A stretch of 64,000 nucleotides of DNA from Afipia sp. OHSU_II-C1 (GTDB lineage Bacteria > Pseudomonadota > Alphaproteobacteria > Rhizobiales > Xanthobacteraceae). The stretch spans positions 62,001 to 126,000 of the forward strand of contig NZ_APJI01000006.1 of NCBI RefSeq assembly GCF_000497575.1, read 5' to 3'. The notes beneath the pieces are model-generated. The model saw only the letters and a program-made list of their open reading frames with translations, ran no database searches and was not told the origin of the DNA. The translations under genes and the position numbers were made by a program. This document shows, piece after piece, positions 27,601 through 36,194 of the stretch; position 1 is the stretch's first letter; every line of letters starts with the position of its first letter.

Positions 27601-28160
27601 AGCGCGACGATCTGGTCGAAGCCATCAAGAAGCTGCGCACCGGCATCCAGAGCCTCAACAAGGAAGCGCGCGAGCGCCTCCTGACCTCGTTCGAGACGGT
27701 GAATAACCACTTCAAGCGGCTGTTCACCGAACTGTTCGGCGGCGGCCAGGCCGAGCTGACCCTGATCGAAAGCGACGATCCGCTCGAAGCGGGTCTCGAA
27801 ATCATCGCCAAGCCACCCGGCAAGAAGCCGCAGACACTGTCGCTGCTCTCCGGCGGCGAGCAGGCGCTGACCGCACTTGCGCTGATCTTCGCGGTGTTCC
27901 TCACCAACCCGTCGCCGATCTGCGTACTGGACGAAGTCGACGCGCCGCTCGACGACCACAATGTCGAGCGGTTCTGCAACCTGCTGCATGAGATGACCTC
28001 GTCCACGGAGACGCGCTTCATCATCATCACCCACAACCCGATCACCATGGCGCGCATGAACCGGCTGTTCGGCGTTACCATGGCGGAGCGCGGCGTATCG
28101 CAGCTGGTGTCGGTCGATCTCGACGGCGCGATGAAGGTTCTCGACCAGAACGTGGCATAA
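24696..28160 (+). CDS. smc: chromosome segregation protein SMC
   Basis: SMC is the ATPase of condensin and organises and segregates the chromosome. The 1154-residue protein has a Walker A GPNGCGKSNLVEALRW (about 31-46) at the N-terminal head, long heptad-rich coiled coils on both sides, a hinge near residues 510-620, and a C-terminal head with the signature LSLLSGGEQALTALAL and Walker B PICVLDEVDAPLDDHN. Full family length. The long antisense frame on the other strand is a codon-bias artefact. ScpA/ScpB are not in the window. The Rsm22-like gene follows by 33 bp. Confidence 0.97.
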   Translation: MKLTRLRLHGFKSFVEPTDFLIEPGLTGVVGPNGCGKSNLVEALRWAMGETSHKSLRAADMDAVIFAGSGNRPARNHAEVAMTIDNSDRSAPSAVNDQDMLEISRRIEREAGSVYRINGKDVRARDVQILFADAATGARSPALVHQGKIGEIIQARPDQRRRVLEDAAGVAGLHARRHEAELRLKAAETNLTRVEDVIGQLASQIEGLKKQARQAIRYREVAAKVRKAEAMLFHLRWIQSHADVAEAGQTHDLNVREQAERTLQQAEAARIQAIRAAELPGLRDSEARAAAGLQRLTNAREMLDREEARARERVTELDRRLTQFAADIEREQRQLSDADVALARLESEDGVLKDEIRSRVDKRSGADERVSEAEATLAAAERTFSELTTALADLTAKRNQIEANVRTHRDRLARLDQDIVNVESEVQKLAAETGGLGDLSELAAVMEAAAETVLMSEATTQASEAAHVSARAALEASRAPLADAEKRVQRLETEAKTISKIVNGETKNLWPPIIDGVNVAKGFEKALGAALGDDLDAPVDPTAPMRWSSLGVIEGDPSLPDGIEALAAHVTAPPELARRLAQIGIVSRERGAQLAAQLKTGQRLVSREGDLWRWDGFVAAAHAPTGAARRLAERARLVDIEAEIEQARADAVAKRQALENAETELKAAAMAESAAREAARAAQREANTAREKHAAAEREINRHASHRSALDERRTRLTADRAEAHAAYETATGALSELPSSAENEEKLAVVRADMDGHRRLAAQVRAEAQALAREAELADRRVQAILAERNEWQSRKENAASQIATIETRIVEVKTERTELENAPEVFAEKRSALISEIEHAESDRRMAADALATAETAMAETDRVARASLDALSASREACARSEERMEGTRRRLEDIEREIRDMLEVEPHGVAALAEITPETELPAVTDVEADLEKLRRDRERLGAVNLRAEEELREVEAQHLNLTTERDDLVEAIKKLRTGIQSLNKEARERLLTSFETVNNHFKRLFTELFGGGQAELTLIESDDPLEAGLEIIAKPPGKKPQTLSLLSGGEQALTALALIFAVFLTNPSPICVLDEVDAPLDDHNVERFCNLLHEMTSSTETRFIIITHNPITMARMNRLFGVTMAERGVSQLVSVDLDGAMKVLDQNVA

Positions 28161-28193
28161 TATACCTCGGGCCGGACCGGCCTGAGGACTTTC

Positions 28194-29183
28194 ATGACGC
28201 CAGATCTCCCCGCCGAACTGAAAGCGGCTCTCGCCCGCAAGGCCGAGGGCCTTTCGCGCAACGACGCCGCACAGCGCGCGGATGCGATCTCGCGCACCTA
28301 TCGCGATGGCGGCGGCTCGGACCGCATCAGGACCGGCGGGGACGCACTTGCCTACGCGCTGGCGCGGATGCCGGGGACTTATGCCGCGATCGCCGCGAGC
28401 CTGAATGCGCTGACGGAAGTCACTCCTGAGTTCACACCGCGCAGCCTGCTCGATGTCGGCGCGGGACCGGGCACGGCGACATGGGCCGCGAGCGAGGCCT
28501 TCGCCTCGCTCGATACATTCACATTGCTCGATGCCAATACGGCCCTGCGCGATCTCGCGACCGAACTTGCACAGTCGCATCCGCGCCTCGCCGCGATGCG
28601 CTACCACGCCGGTCACGCCCGGAAGGTGGTTGCCGAAGCATCCGAAGCTGATCTTGTGATCGCCAGTTATGTCATCAACGAACTGGGCGAGAACGAACGC
28701 GCCGCGCTCGCCGACGCCATGTGGGCGAAGACAAGCGACACGTTGCTGGTGGTCGAACCCGGCACCCCGGCGGGCTATGCGCGCATCATCGATCTGCGCG
28801 CGCGGCTGATCGCCAGGGGCGCTCATGTGATCGCTCCCTGTCCGCATGAGGCAGCCTGTCCGCTGACCAGACCCGACTGGTGTCACTTCACGCAGCGCCT
28901 GCAACGCTCGCGCGCGCATAAACACCTCAAGGGCGCGGAGCTTCCCTATGAGGATGAGAAATTCAGCTACGTCGTTCTGTCCCGCACCGCTCCGGTACAA
29001 AGACCCGCGCGGGTATTGGCGCAGCCGCACATCACCAAGATCGCCGTGACCGCAAAAATCTGCGCCGCAGATGGAATAAAGACCGAGAGCGTCCCGCATC
29101 GGGACAAGGCCGCTTACAAGCGCGCGAAGAAACGGGATTGGGGCGACGCAGTTTTCCCCCAGAACGGCCTCGGCGTGGAATAA
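28194..29183 (+). CDS. Rsm22-family small-ribosomal-subunit methyltransferase-like protein
   Basis: A 329-residue protein of the Rsm22/METTL17 family, linked in mitochondria to assembly of the small ribosomal subunit. The SAM-binding motif is LLDVGAGPGTATWAAS (about 85-100). A cysteine cluster at C216, C222 and C230 (APCPHEAACPLTRPDWC) is the metal- or Fe-S-binding patch of the family. It is directly downstream of smc with a 33-bp gap, suggesting a shared transcript. The methyl-transfer activity itself is not proven for bacterial members. Confidence 0.85.
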   Translation: MTPDLPAELKAALARKAEGLSRNDAAQRADAISRTYRDGGGSDRIRTGGDALAYALARMPGTYAAIAASLNALTEVTPEFTPRSLLDVGAGPGTATWAASEAFASLDTFTLLDANTALRDLATELAQSHPRLAAMRYHAGHARKVVAEASEADLVIASYVINELGENERAALADAMWAKTSDTLLVVEPGTPAGYARIIDLRARLIARGAHVIAPCPHEAACPLTRPDWCHFTQRLQRSRAHKHLKGAELPYEDEKFSYVVLSRTAPVQRPARVLAQPHITKIAVTAKICAADGIKTESVPHRDKAAYKRAKKRDWGDAVFPQNGLGVE

Positions 29184-29252
29184 TCCTCTCAAGCCGGAGT
29201 TTGTCCTGATGACGCGTTCGCGTCTGACGCAAAATCATCAGGAGTACCAGCG

Positions 29253-29633
29253 ATGTCCAAAACATTCGCCGCGATGGCGGCTGTGACTGTCATGCTTGCC
29301 TCGACCGCAGCGTTCGCGCAGGCGGCCAAGGTCGCCGATACGCCGAAGGGCAAGGCCTATGTCGATGCCAAGGGCATGACGCTCTACACGTTCGACAAGG
29401 ACAGCGACGGCAAGTCCGCCTGCAATGGCCCCTGCGCCACCAACTGGCCGCCGCTGATGGCCGCTGCCGACGCCAAGGCGTCCGGCGACTGGACCATCGT
29501 CACCCGCGACGACGGCAGCAAGATGTGGGCGCTCAAGGGCAAGCCGCTCTACACCTTCGCGAAGGACACCAAGCCCGGCGACACCAGCGGCGATGGCTTC
29601 CTGAACGGCGCCTGGCATATCGCCAAGCCGTAA
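29253..29633 (+). CDS. secreted repeat protein of the COG4315 family
   Basis: A 126-residue secreted protein. A signal peptide (MSKTFAAMAAVTVMLASTAA, cleavage near AFA-QA) precedes two internal repeats, GMTLYTFDKD and GKPLYTFAKD. A CNGPC motif (SACNGPCATNWPPL) lies between them and is typical of this predicted-lipoprotein-like family. The function is unknown, though a metal or haem-related role is sometimes suggested for similar proteins. The start ATG at 29253 follows the sequence AGGAGTACCAGCG, giving a good ribosome site. Confidence 0.85.
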   Translation: MSKTFAAMAAVTVMLASTAAFAQAAKVADTPKGKAYVDAKGMTLYTFDKDSDGKSACNGPCATNWPPLMAAADAKASGDWTIVTRDDGSKMWALKGKPLYTFAKDTKPGDTSGDGFLNGAWHIAKP

Positions 29634-29673
29634 GCCTTTCACAAACAGACATCACGGCATCGGAAGATGAACT

Positions 29674-29787
29674 CCCTCTCCCCGTTGGGGAGAGGGTTGG
29701 GGTGAGGGGGCGCTAAATGTCAAAGCTGACATACGATCCCCCTCACCCGGCACGCTATCGCGCGCCGACCTCTCCCCGACGGGGTGA
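29674..29787. repeat. Mosaic palindromic repeat (CTCTCCCC/GGGGAGAG family)
   Basis: A 10-bp perfect stem CCCTCTCCCC (29674-29683) and GGGGAGAGGG (29687-29696) with a 3-nt loop, followed by GGGGTGAGGGGG (29699-29710) that pairs with CCCCCTCACCC (29738-29748), then a further partial CTCTCCCC copy. A small hairpin ATGTCA-AAGC-TGACAT lies inside (29717-29732). It occupies most of the 295-bp gap between the COG4315 gene and lemA. No gene is seen there. Confidence 0.75.
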
Positions 29788-29928
29788 AAGAAACATCCTG
29801 ACCGTTTCATTGAACCACCTCTCCCCTGATGACGACCAAAGTGCGCGGCCCCCTTGCCGCAGGCCCTGACGGCCGCCTGCCTTTCAGGTAGGCTCACGCC
29901 ATTCGTCGTCCTCAAGGAGTTTTCCCTC

Positions 29929-30489
29929 ATGTCGTCCGGCTGGATTTTACTCGGTGTCATCGTCGTCATCGCCCTGTTCGTGTTCGGCGCCTACAACCGC
30001 CTGGTCGCGCTGGCGCAGCGGGTGTCTCAGGCGTTCGCCGACATCGACGTGCAGCTCAAGCAGCGCCACGACCTGATCCCCAATCTCGTTGAAACGGTCA
30101 AAGGCTACGCCACCCATGAGCGCGGCACGCTGGAAGACGTGGTCAAGGCCCGCAACGCGGCGATGTCCGCGCAGGGACCGGCGCAGGTGTCCGCAACCGA
30201 AGGCCAGCTCACCGCCGCGCTCGGACGGCTGATCGCGCTGTCGGAGGCCTATCCGGACCTCAAGGCCAATGCCAACTTCCAGCAGTTGCAGACCGAGCTG
30301 TCCGACATCGAAAACAAGATCGCCGCCAGCCGCCGCTTCTTCAACAACGCGGTACAGGAATACAATACCGGCATCCAGCAGTTGCCGGCTGCACTCTTTG
30401 CCGGCGCGCTCGGATTCACGAAGAAGGACTTCTTCGATCTCGGCGAGCAGCGCGGACAGCTCGAACAGGCGCCATCGGTCAAGTTCTAA
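29929..30489 (+). CDS. lemA: LemA-family membrane protein
   Basis: A 186-residue LemA protein: one N-terminal membrane helix (SGWILLGVIVVIALFVFGAY) and an alpha-helical domain with RLVALAQRVSQAFADIDVQL and QRHDLIPNLVETVKGYA. The start at 29929 has an AAGGAG ribosome site (29914-29919). Its role is unclear; in many bacteria it is next to an M48-type protease, as here (HtpX-like gene 34 bp downstream), and the two may work together in envelope quality control. Confidence 0.92.
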   Translation: MSSGWILLGVIVVIALFVFGAYNRLVALAQRVSQAFADIDVQLKQRHDLIPNLVETVKGYATHERGTLEDVVKARNAAMSAQGPAQVSATEGQLTAALGRLIALSEAYPDLKANANFQQLQTELSDIENKIAASRRFFNNAVQEYNTGIQQLPAALFAGALGFTKKDFFDLGEQRGQLEQAPSVKF

Positions 30490-30523
30490 GCGTCTCAATC
30501 CGGGCTAGCACGGGCAGCGCATC

Positions 30524-31687
30524 ATGGCCGCGTACGGTCTCTACACGCATATCGCATCGAACAAGTTTCGTTCGATGCTGCTGCTCGGCGGCCTGTTCCT
30601 GCTCGTGTACGTGATGGTGTTCGCCGGGGCGCTGCTGGCGGAAGTCGCGCTCAACAGCAACCGGCCGTTCGACGACTATCTCACCCTCGCGGCGCACGAC
30701 CTCGTCAAGGCATTTCCGTTTGCCACCATCGGTGCCGCGGCTTGGATCGTGATCGCCTATTTCTTCCACCAGAACATCATCGATGCGGTGACCGGCGGCC
30801 ATGACGTGACGCGGCAGGAGCAGCCCCGGCTCTATAACCTTCTTGAGAATCTCTGCATCTCGCGCGGCATTCCGATGCCGAAGCTCAAGATCGTGGACAG
30901 CCCCGCGCTCAACGCCTTCGCCACCGGCCTGAACCGCAAGCAATATGCGATCAGCGTCACCACCGGACTGATGAAGGCGCTCAACGACCGGGAAATGGAA
31001 GCCGTGCTCGGGCACGAACTGACCCACATCCGCAACGGCGACGTGCAGTTGCTTGTGATCGCTGTGGTCATCGCGGGTGTGATCGGCTTCTTCGCGGAAC
31101 TGTTCTTCCGCATCTTCTTCAACTCGAACTGGAGCTTCGGCGGCGGCGGACGCTCATCGTCCTCCTCGTCCGACAGCGACAAGAAGGGTGGCGGCGCGTT
31201 CGCCATCGTGCTTCTGGCCATCGCCCTGATCGCCGTGGCCTGGGGCCTGTCGCTGGTGGTGCGCTTCGCCCTGTCGCGCTCGCGCGAACTGCTGGCGGAC
31301 GCAGGCTCGGTGGAGCTGACAAAGGATCCCGACGCAATGATCTCGGCGCTGCGCAAGATTGAGGGCCGCGGAGAGCTGCCCGGCGCGACCTCCGCTGTCA
31401 TGGAAATGTGCATCGACAATCCGCGCGAAGGCTTCGCCGACCTGTTCGCGACCCATCCGTCGGTCGATTCCCGCGTCAAGGCGCTGGTGAAATATGCCGG
31501 TGGCCGCGATCCGAGCCCGCTGCCGCTGCCCGGCGGCGACGGACAGGACGAAACCGGCGCTCCTCAAGCGGGCGACTCATCGCCGGATGCGCGGCCAGAA
31601 CCTCCACGTACCGGCCCCTGGGGCAGTTCCCCGTCGCCGGCAGGCCCTATTCCCGGCCCGATTACGGGACCATGGGGCCGCCACTAG
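30524..31687 (+). CDS. M48-family membrane metallopeptidase (HtpX-like)
   Basis: A 387-residue zinc protease. Membrane helices lie at residues about 18-40 and 67-82; the active-site HExxH is H164-E165-H168 in VLGHELTHIRNGD, and the third ligand is a Glu in the later helix SRSRELLADAGSVELT. After the catalytic domain comes a Pro/Ser-rich tail (DSSPDARPEPPRTGPWGSSP), probably disordered. Two further membrane segments lie between residues 175-250, interrupted by a Ser-rich loop (GGGGRSSSSSSDSDKK). It follows lemA by 34 bp, an operon seen in many genomes. Confidence 0.9.
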   Translation: MAAYGLYTHIASNKFRSMLLLGGLFLLVYVMVFAGALLAEVALNSNRPFDDYLTLAAHDLVKAFPFATIGAAAWIVIAYFFHQNIIDAVTGGHDVTRQEQPRLYNLLENLCISRGIPMPKLKIVDSPALNAFATGLNRKQYAISVTTGLMKALNDREMEAVLGHELTHIRNGDVQLLVIAVVIAGVIGFFAELFFRIFFNSNWSFGGGGRSSSSSSDSDKKGGGAFAIVLLAIALIAVAWGLSLVVRFALSRSRELLADAGSVELTKDPDAMISALRKIEGRGELPGATSAVMEMCIDNPREGFADLFATHPSVDSRVKALVKYAGGRDPSPLPLPGGDGQDETGAPQAGDSSPDARPEPPRTGPWGSSPSPAGPIPGPITGPWGRH

Positions 31688-31710
31688 CCTCCGGCACAAT
31701 AAAGCCGGTA

Positions 31711-31777
31711 GTTATTAAGAATAACAGCGCGATCAAGAATTGAATTATCCCTCGTTTCTGCCATGTTCCGGCAGAAA
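31711..31777. promoter_or_regulatory. Inverted repeats upstream of the tandem ATPase genes
   Basis: Two inverted repeats precede the ATPase pair: GTTATT-AAG-AATAAC (31711-31725), and TTTCTGCC (31755-31762) with GGCAGAAA (31770-31777), a perfect 8-bp repeat with a 7-nt spacer. Either may be an operator; the first could also be a weak terminator remnant of the protease gene. The gap to the ATG at 31830 has no other gene. Confidence 0.5.
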
Positions 31778-31829
31778 GCAGGCTAAGCTGCGTCGTCAAT
31801 TCGACGTGCTTGGTGGGTAAAGAGGTCTT

Positions 31830-32597
31830 ATGGCTAAACCGGCAGTGATCGTAGTAGGTGCGGACAAGGGTGGGGTTGGCAAGACCACTGTTTCTCGCAC
31901 CGTTCTCGACTATTTCAGCGCAAACAACATCCCGACCCGCGCCTTCGATACCGAATCGCCGCGCGGCACGCTGATGCGCTTCCATCCCGACATTACCCAG
32001 ATCGTCGACGTCACCTCGACGTCCGATCAGATGAAGATCTTCGATACGCTGAATTCGTCGGGCACCAGCGTGACCGTGATCGACGTGCGCGCAGGACTGT
32101 TGTCCCCCACCCTCGCGGCGCTGCGCGACATCGGCTTTCTCGATGCGGCCCGCTCCGGCCAGATCACCTTTGCCGTGTTCCACATCCTCGGCCCGTCGAT
32201 TGCTTCGCTGGATGAAATCGCCGAGACCGCCAACTTCATGGACGGCGCGAAGTACTTCCTGGTGAAGAACTTCATCAACAACACCAGCTTCTTCGAGTGG
32301 GATCAGGCGACCTACAACTCGTATTTCCATCGCATCAAGAATGCGACCGAGATCACGATTCCGAAGCTCAATGAGATGGCCTATGAGCAGGTCGAAGTCG
32401 CCTCGGTGCCGTTCCTCAAGTTCGTCGCCAACAAGGGTCCCAAGGACGAGGCCGCGAACTACTCGTTCGTGCTGCGCGGCTACGTCCGCCACTGGCTGGG
32501 CAACGTGTGGGGCGAATTCGACCGCATCAAGCTGACCGAGATCGTCGGCTCGAAGGACAAGTCAGCCACGTCACGGGCGCCGACAAGCGAGATCTGA
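31830..32597 (+). CDS. ParA/ArsA-like deviant Walker P-loop ATPase 1, function unknown
   Basis: A 255-residue cytoplasmic P-loop ATPase. The deviant Walker A is KGGVGKTT (residues 13-20) in VVGADKGGVGKTTVSRTVLD, with the next motif in SVTVIDVRAGLLSPTLAALRD. The fold fits the ParA/TraL/MinD superfamily, but the last third (WLGNVWGEFDRIKLTEIV) resembles nothing I know. No parB, arsenic-efflux gene or TraM is near, and it is not obviously a MipZ. A second P-loop ATPase follows by 23 bp, so the two probably form an unknown complex or system. Confidence 0.7.
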   Translation: MAKPAVIVVGADKGGVGKTTVSRTVLDYFSANNIPTRAFDTESPRGTLMRFHPDITQIVDVTSTSDQMKIFDTLNSSGTSVTVIDVRAGLLSPTLAALRDIGFLDAARSGQITFAVFHILGPSIASLDEIAETANFMDGAKYFLVKNFINNTSFFEWDQATYNSYFHRIKNATEITIPKLNEMAYEQVEVASVPFLKFVANKGPKDEAANYSFVLRGYVRHWLGNVWGEFDRIKLTEIVGSKDKSATSRAPTSEI

Positions 32598-32620
32598 GCG
32601 AGTGGTCCGGTTTTGACCCG

Positions 32621-33292
32621 ATGCGACGCACGCCTGTCTATATCGTCTGCTCGCCGCGTCCCGCGGTGGGAAAAACCCTGATCGCGCGCGCGCTCACCGA
32701 ATTCCTGGTGCTTCAACGCGGCAAGGTGATCGCCTTCGACATCAATCTGCGCGAACCCTCGCTGCTCAACTATCTGCCGCGCATCACCGAGACCGCGGCG
32801 ATCAGCGACACGTTCGGGCAGATGGCGCTGATGGACCGCCTGATCGTCAATGACGGCGTGCCGAAGGTCATCGATCTCGGCTTTCACGCCTTCGACGATT
32901 TCTTCAAAATGATCGCGGAAATCGGCTTCATGAAGGAAGCCGACCGCCGCGGCGTCGATCCGATCGTCCTTTTCATTCCCGACCGCGACCGCGCATCCAT
33001 CCTTGCCTGGACCATGCTGCGCGACACGTTTCCCAACGCCGCGATCGTTCCGGTCGAAAACGAGCATGTGCTGTGGGGCGAGTTGCCGGGGGATTTCGGC
33101 CGCGTGCGGGCGTTCAAGATCGCCGCGCTGCCCGCGTTCCTGAAATCGATCATCGGCCGGCTGAACTTCTCGTTCACGCAATACCTGCGCGACAACAAGG
33201 ACCAGTCGTCGGAACTGCATCAATGGGTGCGCAACAACTATACGCGCTTCCGCGAGCTGGAGCTGAATCTGATCCTGCACAGGCTGGGATGA
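32621..33292 (+). CDS. P-loop ATPase 2 (degenerate Walker A), partner of ATPase 1
   Basis: A 223-residue protein that resembles ATPase 1 in size and N-terminal layout. Its Walker A reads PRPAVGKT (residues 12-19) in VYIVCSPRPAVGKTLIARAL; the usual first glycine is replaced by proline but GKT is kept. The second motif region is VIAFDINLREPSLL. The ATG at 32621 gives MRRTPVYIVC; the frame is open upstream but that part overlaps the end of ATPase 1. It is 23 bp downstream of ATPase 1 and converges with apt. No function assigned. Confidence 0.65.
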   Translation: MRRTPVYIVCSPRPAVGKTLIARALTEFLVLQRGKVIAFDINLREPSLLNYLPRITETAAISDTFGQMALMDRLIVNDGVPKVIDLGFHAFDDFFKMIAEIGFMKEADRRGVDPIVLFIPDRDRASILAWTMLRDTFPNAAIVPVENEHVLWGELPGDFGRVRAFKIAALPAFLKSIIGRLNFSFTQYLRDNKDQSSELHQWVRNNYTRFRELELNLILHRLG

Positions 33293-33327
33293 CTTGACGG
33301 CAGACGCCGACGGGCGCGTCGCGCGTC

Positions 33328-33867
33328 TCAGTGCCCGTCGAATGTCATCAGCGTCCGCACCGGGACGTTCATCGCGCGCAGCTTGGCCGCGCCGCCCAGT
33401 TCCGGCAGATCGATGATGAAGCAGGCCGCTACCACATCGGCGCCGATCTGGCGAAGCAGCTTCACCGCACCTTCCGCCGTGCCACCGGTCGCAATCAAAT
33501 CGTCGATCAGGATGACGCGCTCGCCCGGCTTGATGGCGTCGGCATGCATTTCCATTTCATCCAGACCGTATTCCAGCGAGTAAGCAATACGCACCGTGGT
33601 ATGCGGCAGCTTGCCCTTCTTGCGGATCGGCACGAAGCCCGCCGAGACCTGATGCGCCACCGCGCCGCCGAGAATGAAGCCGCGCGCTTCCATCCCTGCA
33701 ACCTTGTCGATCTTCGAGCCGGCCCAGGGCTGCACCAGTTCATCGACCGCACGGCGGAACGCCCACGCGTTGCCCAGCAGCGTCGTAATGTCTCGGAAGA
33801 TGATTCCGGGCTTCGGGTAATCGTGAATGGCGCGGACGGTAGCCTTCAAATCGGTTTCGAGAGTCAT
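33328..33867 (-). CDS. apt: adenine phosphoribosyltransferase
   Basis: Salvages adenine to AMP using PRPP. The 179-residue protein holds the PRPP loop [18 protein letters not shown], the N-terminal [18 protein letters not shown] and the [14 protein letters not shown] segment of type I phosphoribosyltransferases. Full family length. It converges with ATPase 2 across a 35-bp gap, and a palindromic repeat lies between it and trpEG. Confidence 0.96.
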   Translation of the reverse strand: MTLETDLKATVRAIHDYPKPGIIFRDITTLLGNAWAFRRAVDELVQPWAGSKIDKVAGMEARGFILGGAVAHQVSAGFVPIRKKGKLPHTTVRIAYSLEYGLDEMEMHADAIKPGERVILIDDLIATGGTAEGAVKLLRQIGADVVAACFIIDLPELGGAAKLRAMNVPVRTLMTFDGH

Positions 33868-33898
33868 TGTCTGCCTAATCCAACTGAATCAAAGAACT

Positions 33899-33977
33899 CG
33901 TCATTGCGAGGAGCGTAGCGACGAAGCAATCCACTCTTAACAGAAGCCAAAGATGGATTGCTTCGCTCGCAATGACG
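33899..33977. repeat. Intergenic palindromic repeat (GTCATTGC...GCAATGAC family), copy 2
   Basis: CGTCATTGCGAGGAGCGTAG starts the element and GGATTGCTTCGCTCGCAATG closes it; the arms are CGTCATTGCGAG (33899) and CTCGCAATGACG (to 33977) with inner GCAATCCA / TGGATTGC. It is the same family as the copy at 1483-1566 and fills the gap between apt and the end of trpEG. Confidence 0.85.
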
Positions 33978-33984
33978 TCACCTC

Positions 33985-36147
33985 TCAACGCACGGCCTGA
34001 CCGAGCCTGAATGCGTTTTCCACGATCCGCAGTCCCACATTGCCTTCCAGCGACATCAGCGACTCTGGATGAAACTGCACGCCGCCCACCGGCAGCGTCT
34101 TGTGCTCGATCGCCATGGCGATGCCGTCCTCGGTGCTGGCGGTGACCTGCAACTCGTCGGGCATGCCGTCGCGATCGACATACAGCGAGTGATAGCGGCC
34201 GATCACAACCTCATTCGGCAGATTGCCCATCAGTGTGCCGCCGCGCACCTGAACGCGCGATGGACGGCCATGCGCGGGCGTCGACAACTGCCCGAGCTTG
34301 CCGCCGAAATACTCCCCGATGGCCTGCACGCCGAGACAGACGCCGAACACCGGCAGCTTCTTCTCCAGCGCAGCGCCGATGAATTTCGAGATGCCGAAAT
34401 CTTCGGGACGGCCGGGGCCTGGCGACAGCACCAGAAGATCGTATTCGTTCTTCTTCAGCACATCGAGCGCGTGGTTATGCCGCGTGACGCTGACCGTCGC
34501 ACCGACCTGACGGAAGTAATCCGCCAGCATGTGCACGAACGAGTCTTCGTGATCAATCAGCAGAACCTTCTTGCCGGAACCGGTGGCATCCGGCGCAAAG
34601 GCCGACAGCGGTTTTGGCGGATCGCCGCGCAGCGCCTGGAACAGCGCCGCAGCCTTGGTCTGGCATTCCTTCTCTTCGGCGACGGGATCGCTATCGAACA
34701 GCAAGGTCGCTCCGACACGCACCTCGGCCAAGCCGTCCTTCATGCGGATGGTGCGGATGGTGAGACCCGTGTTGATACTGCCGTCGAAACCGAGGAACCC
34801 GAGCGCGCCGGCATACCAGCGGCGGGACGAGCGCTCGTGATCCTCGACGAACTGCATCGCCCACAATTTCGGCGCACCGGTGACCGTGACGGCCCATGCA
34901 TGGGTGAGAAAGCCATCCAACGCATCAAAGCCCGGACGCAGCATGCCTTCGACATGGTCGACGGTGTGAAACAGCTTGGAATAGGTTTCGATCTGCCGCC
35001 GCGCCAACACCTTGATGGTGCCCGGCTCGCACACCCGCGCCTTGTCGTTGCGGTCGACGTCGGTGCACATGTTGAGTTCGAATTCGTCCTTCTGCGAATT
35101 GAGCAGTTCCTGAATCTGCTTGGCATCGCTGATGGCGTCGATGCCGCGCGCGATGGTGCCGGAAATCGGACAGGTCTCGATCCGTTTACCGTCCGATCGC
35201 ACGAACATTTCCGGCGACGCTGCCACAAGGAATTCGCCATCACCAAGATTGATCAACGCGCCATACGGAGAAGGATTGATCTTGCATAGCCGCTGGAACA
35301 CCTCGGCGGGCGTGCGCTCGCACGGCTCGGCGAACAATTGTCCCGGCACGGCTTCAAACAGATCACCGCGCGCAAATGCCTGACGCGCGACCTCGACGGT
35401 CTCCTGATAAACGCCCGGTGCATGGTCGGCAAAACCCTCGCGCTTGGTCTTGGCGTAAACGCTCTCGGAGGTCTCACGATCAAGACCCTTGGTGGACTGA
35501 CCGCCGAACGCAAACTCGTAACTCAGGATCACGCCGCGCCCGGTGGCGCGGTCATAGGCCAGGATGCGGTCAGGAATGTAGAGAACGATGTCGCGCTGGT
35601 CTTTCTCGCGCGCACGCTTCTGCACGAGGTCTTCAAACTGAAAAACCAGATCGTAGGCGAAGGCGCCGAACAGGCCGAGCAAGCCATCATTCGGAGAACT
35701 GAACGCCGCGATGATGTCACGCACCAGCGACACCACAGAGGCCCGCCGGGTGCGCTGGTCCTCGTCCACCGGCGCGTCGCCGCGCACGATGTGGCCCGCA
35801 ATGCGCGTCGCGGTTTTCTCTGTAACGACGGCGGCGGGTTCTTTCAGGGTCTCGGCGAGGAACGCCACCAGCACCTTGCCACGCGCGTTCAGCGCCTCGA
35901 TGAAGAAATCCGTTCCGGTGGATTCCAGCCGCAGCGGCGGATCGGAAAAGCCGAGGTCGAAGCTCTCGTAGCGGCCCGGCACCGTGGTGCCCGACGAGAG
36001 CACCACCCCGCGGCGGGCATCCAACCGGTCGATCAGCCGGTCCAGCGCCGTTCCGCCGGTAAAATGCTCAACGGAACGGGCCACATCGAGGCCGCGGGCC
36101 GTCCGGTATTCGCTCTGCGCGGGGAGGGAAAAAAGGGTCCTGTTCAT
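33985..36147 (-). CDS. trpEG: fused anthranilate synthase (TrpE-TrpG)
   Basis: Makes anthranilate from chorismate and glutamine, the first step of tryptophan synthesis. The 720-residue fusion has a TrpE part (about 1-510) with QLFAEPCERTP and the GTIARG segment CPISGTIARGIDAI, and a TrpG glutamine amidotransferase part (about 525-720) with catalytic Cys in PVFGVCLGVQAIGEYFG and the His-Glu pair in GGVQFHPESLMS. Such fusions are typical of Rhizobiales. The ATG follows a ribosome site AAGAGGACCAG, and a complete trp leader/attenuator lies upstream at 36195-36310. Confidence 0.96.
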   Translation of the reverse strand: MNRTLFSLPAQSEYRTARGLDVARSVEHFTGGTALDRLIDRLDARRGVVLSSGTTVPGRYESFDLGFSDPPLRLESTGTDFFIEALNARGKVLVAFLAETLKEPAAVVTEKTATRIAGHIVRGDAPVDEDQRTRRASVVSLVRDIIAAFSSPNDGLLGLFGAFAYDLVFQFEDLVQKRAREKDQRDIVLYIPDRILAYDRATGRGVILSYEFAFGGQSTKGLDRETSESVYAKTKREGFADHAPGVYQETVEVARQAFARGDLFEAVPGQLFAEPCERTPAEVFQRLCKINPSPYGALINLGDGEFLVAASPEMFVRSDGKRIETCPISGTIARGIDAISDAKQIQELLNSQKDEFELNMCTDVDRNDKARVCEPGTIKVLARRQIETYSKLFHTVDHVEGMLRPGFDALDGFLTHAWAVTVTGAPKLWAMQFVEDHERSSRRWYAGALGFLGFDGSINTGLTIRTIRMKDGLAEVRVGATLLFDSDPVAEEKECQTKAAALFQALRGDPPKPLSAFAPDATGSGKKVLLIDHEDSFVHMLADYFRQVGATVSVTRHNHALDVLKKNEYDLLVLSPGPGRPEDFGISKFIGAALEKKLPVFGVCLGVQAIGEYFGGKLGQLSTPAHGRPSRVQVRGGTLMGNLPNEVVIGRYHSLYVDRDGMPDELQVTASTEDGIAMAIEHKTLPVGGVQFHPESLMSLEGNVGLRIVENAFRLGQAVR

Positions 36148-36194
36148 CTGGTCCTCTTACGAGACTTGCTGGAGGAACGCCACACAGGACAAAC

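Noticed and set aside
24642-29192. A 1516-codon open frame on the minus strand antisense to smc and the Rsm22-like gene
   Set aside because: The plus strand encodes clear full-length SMC and Rsm22-like proteins. The antisense frame is composition-driven (high GC third positions) and shows no domain.
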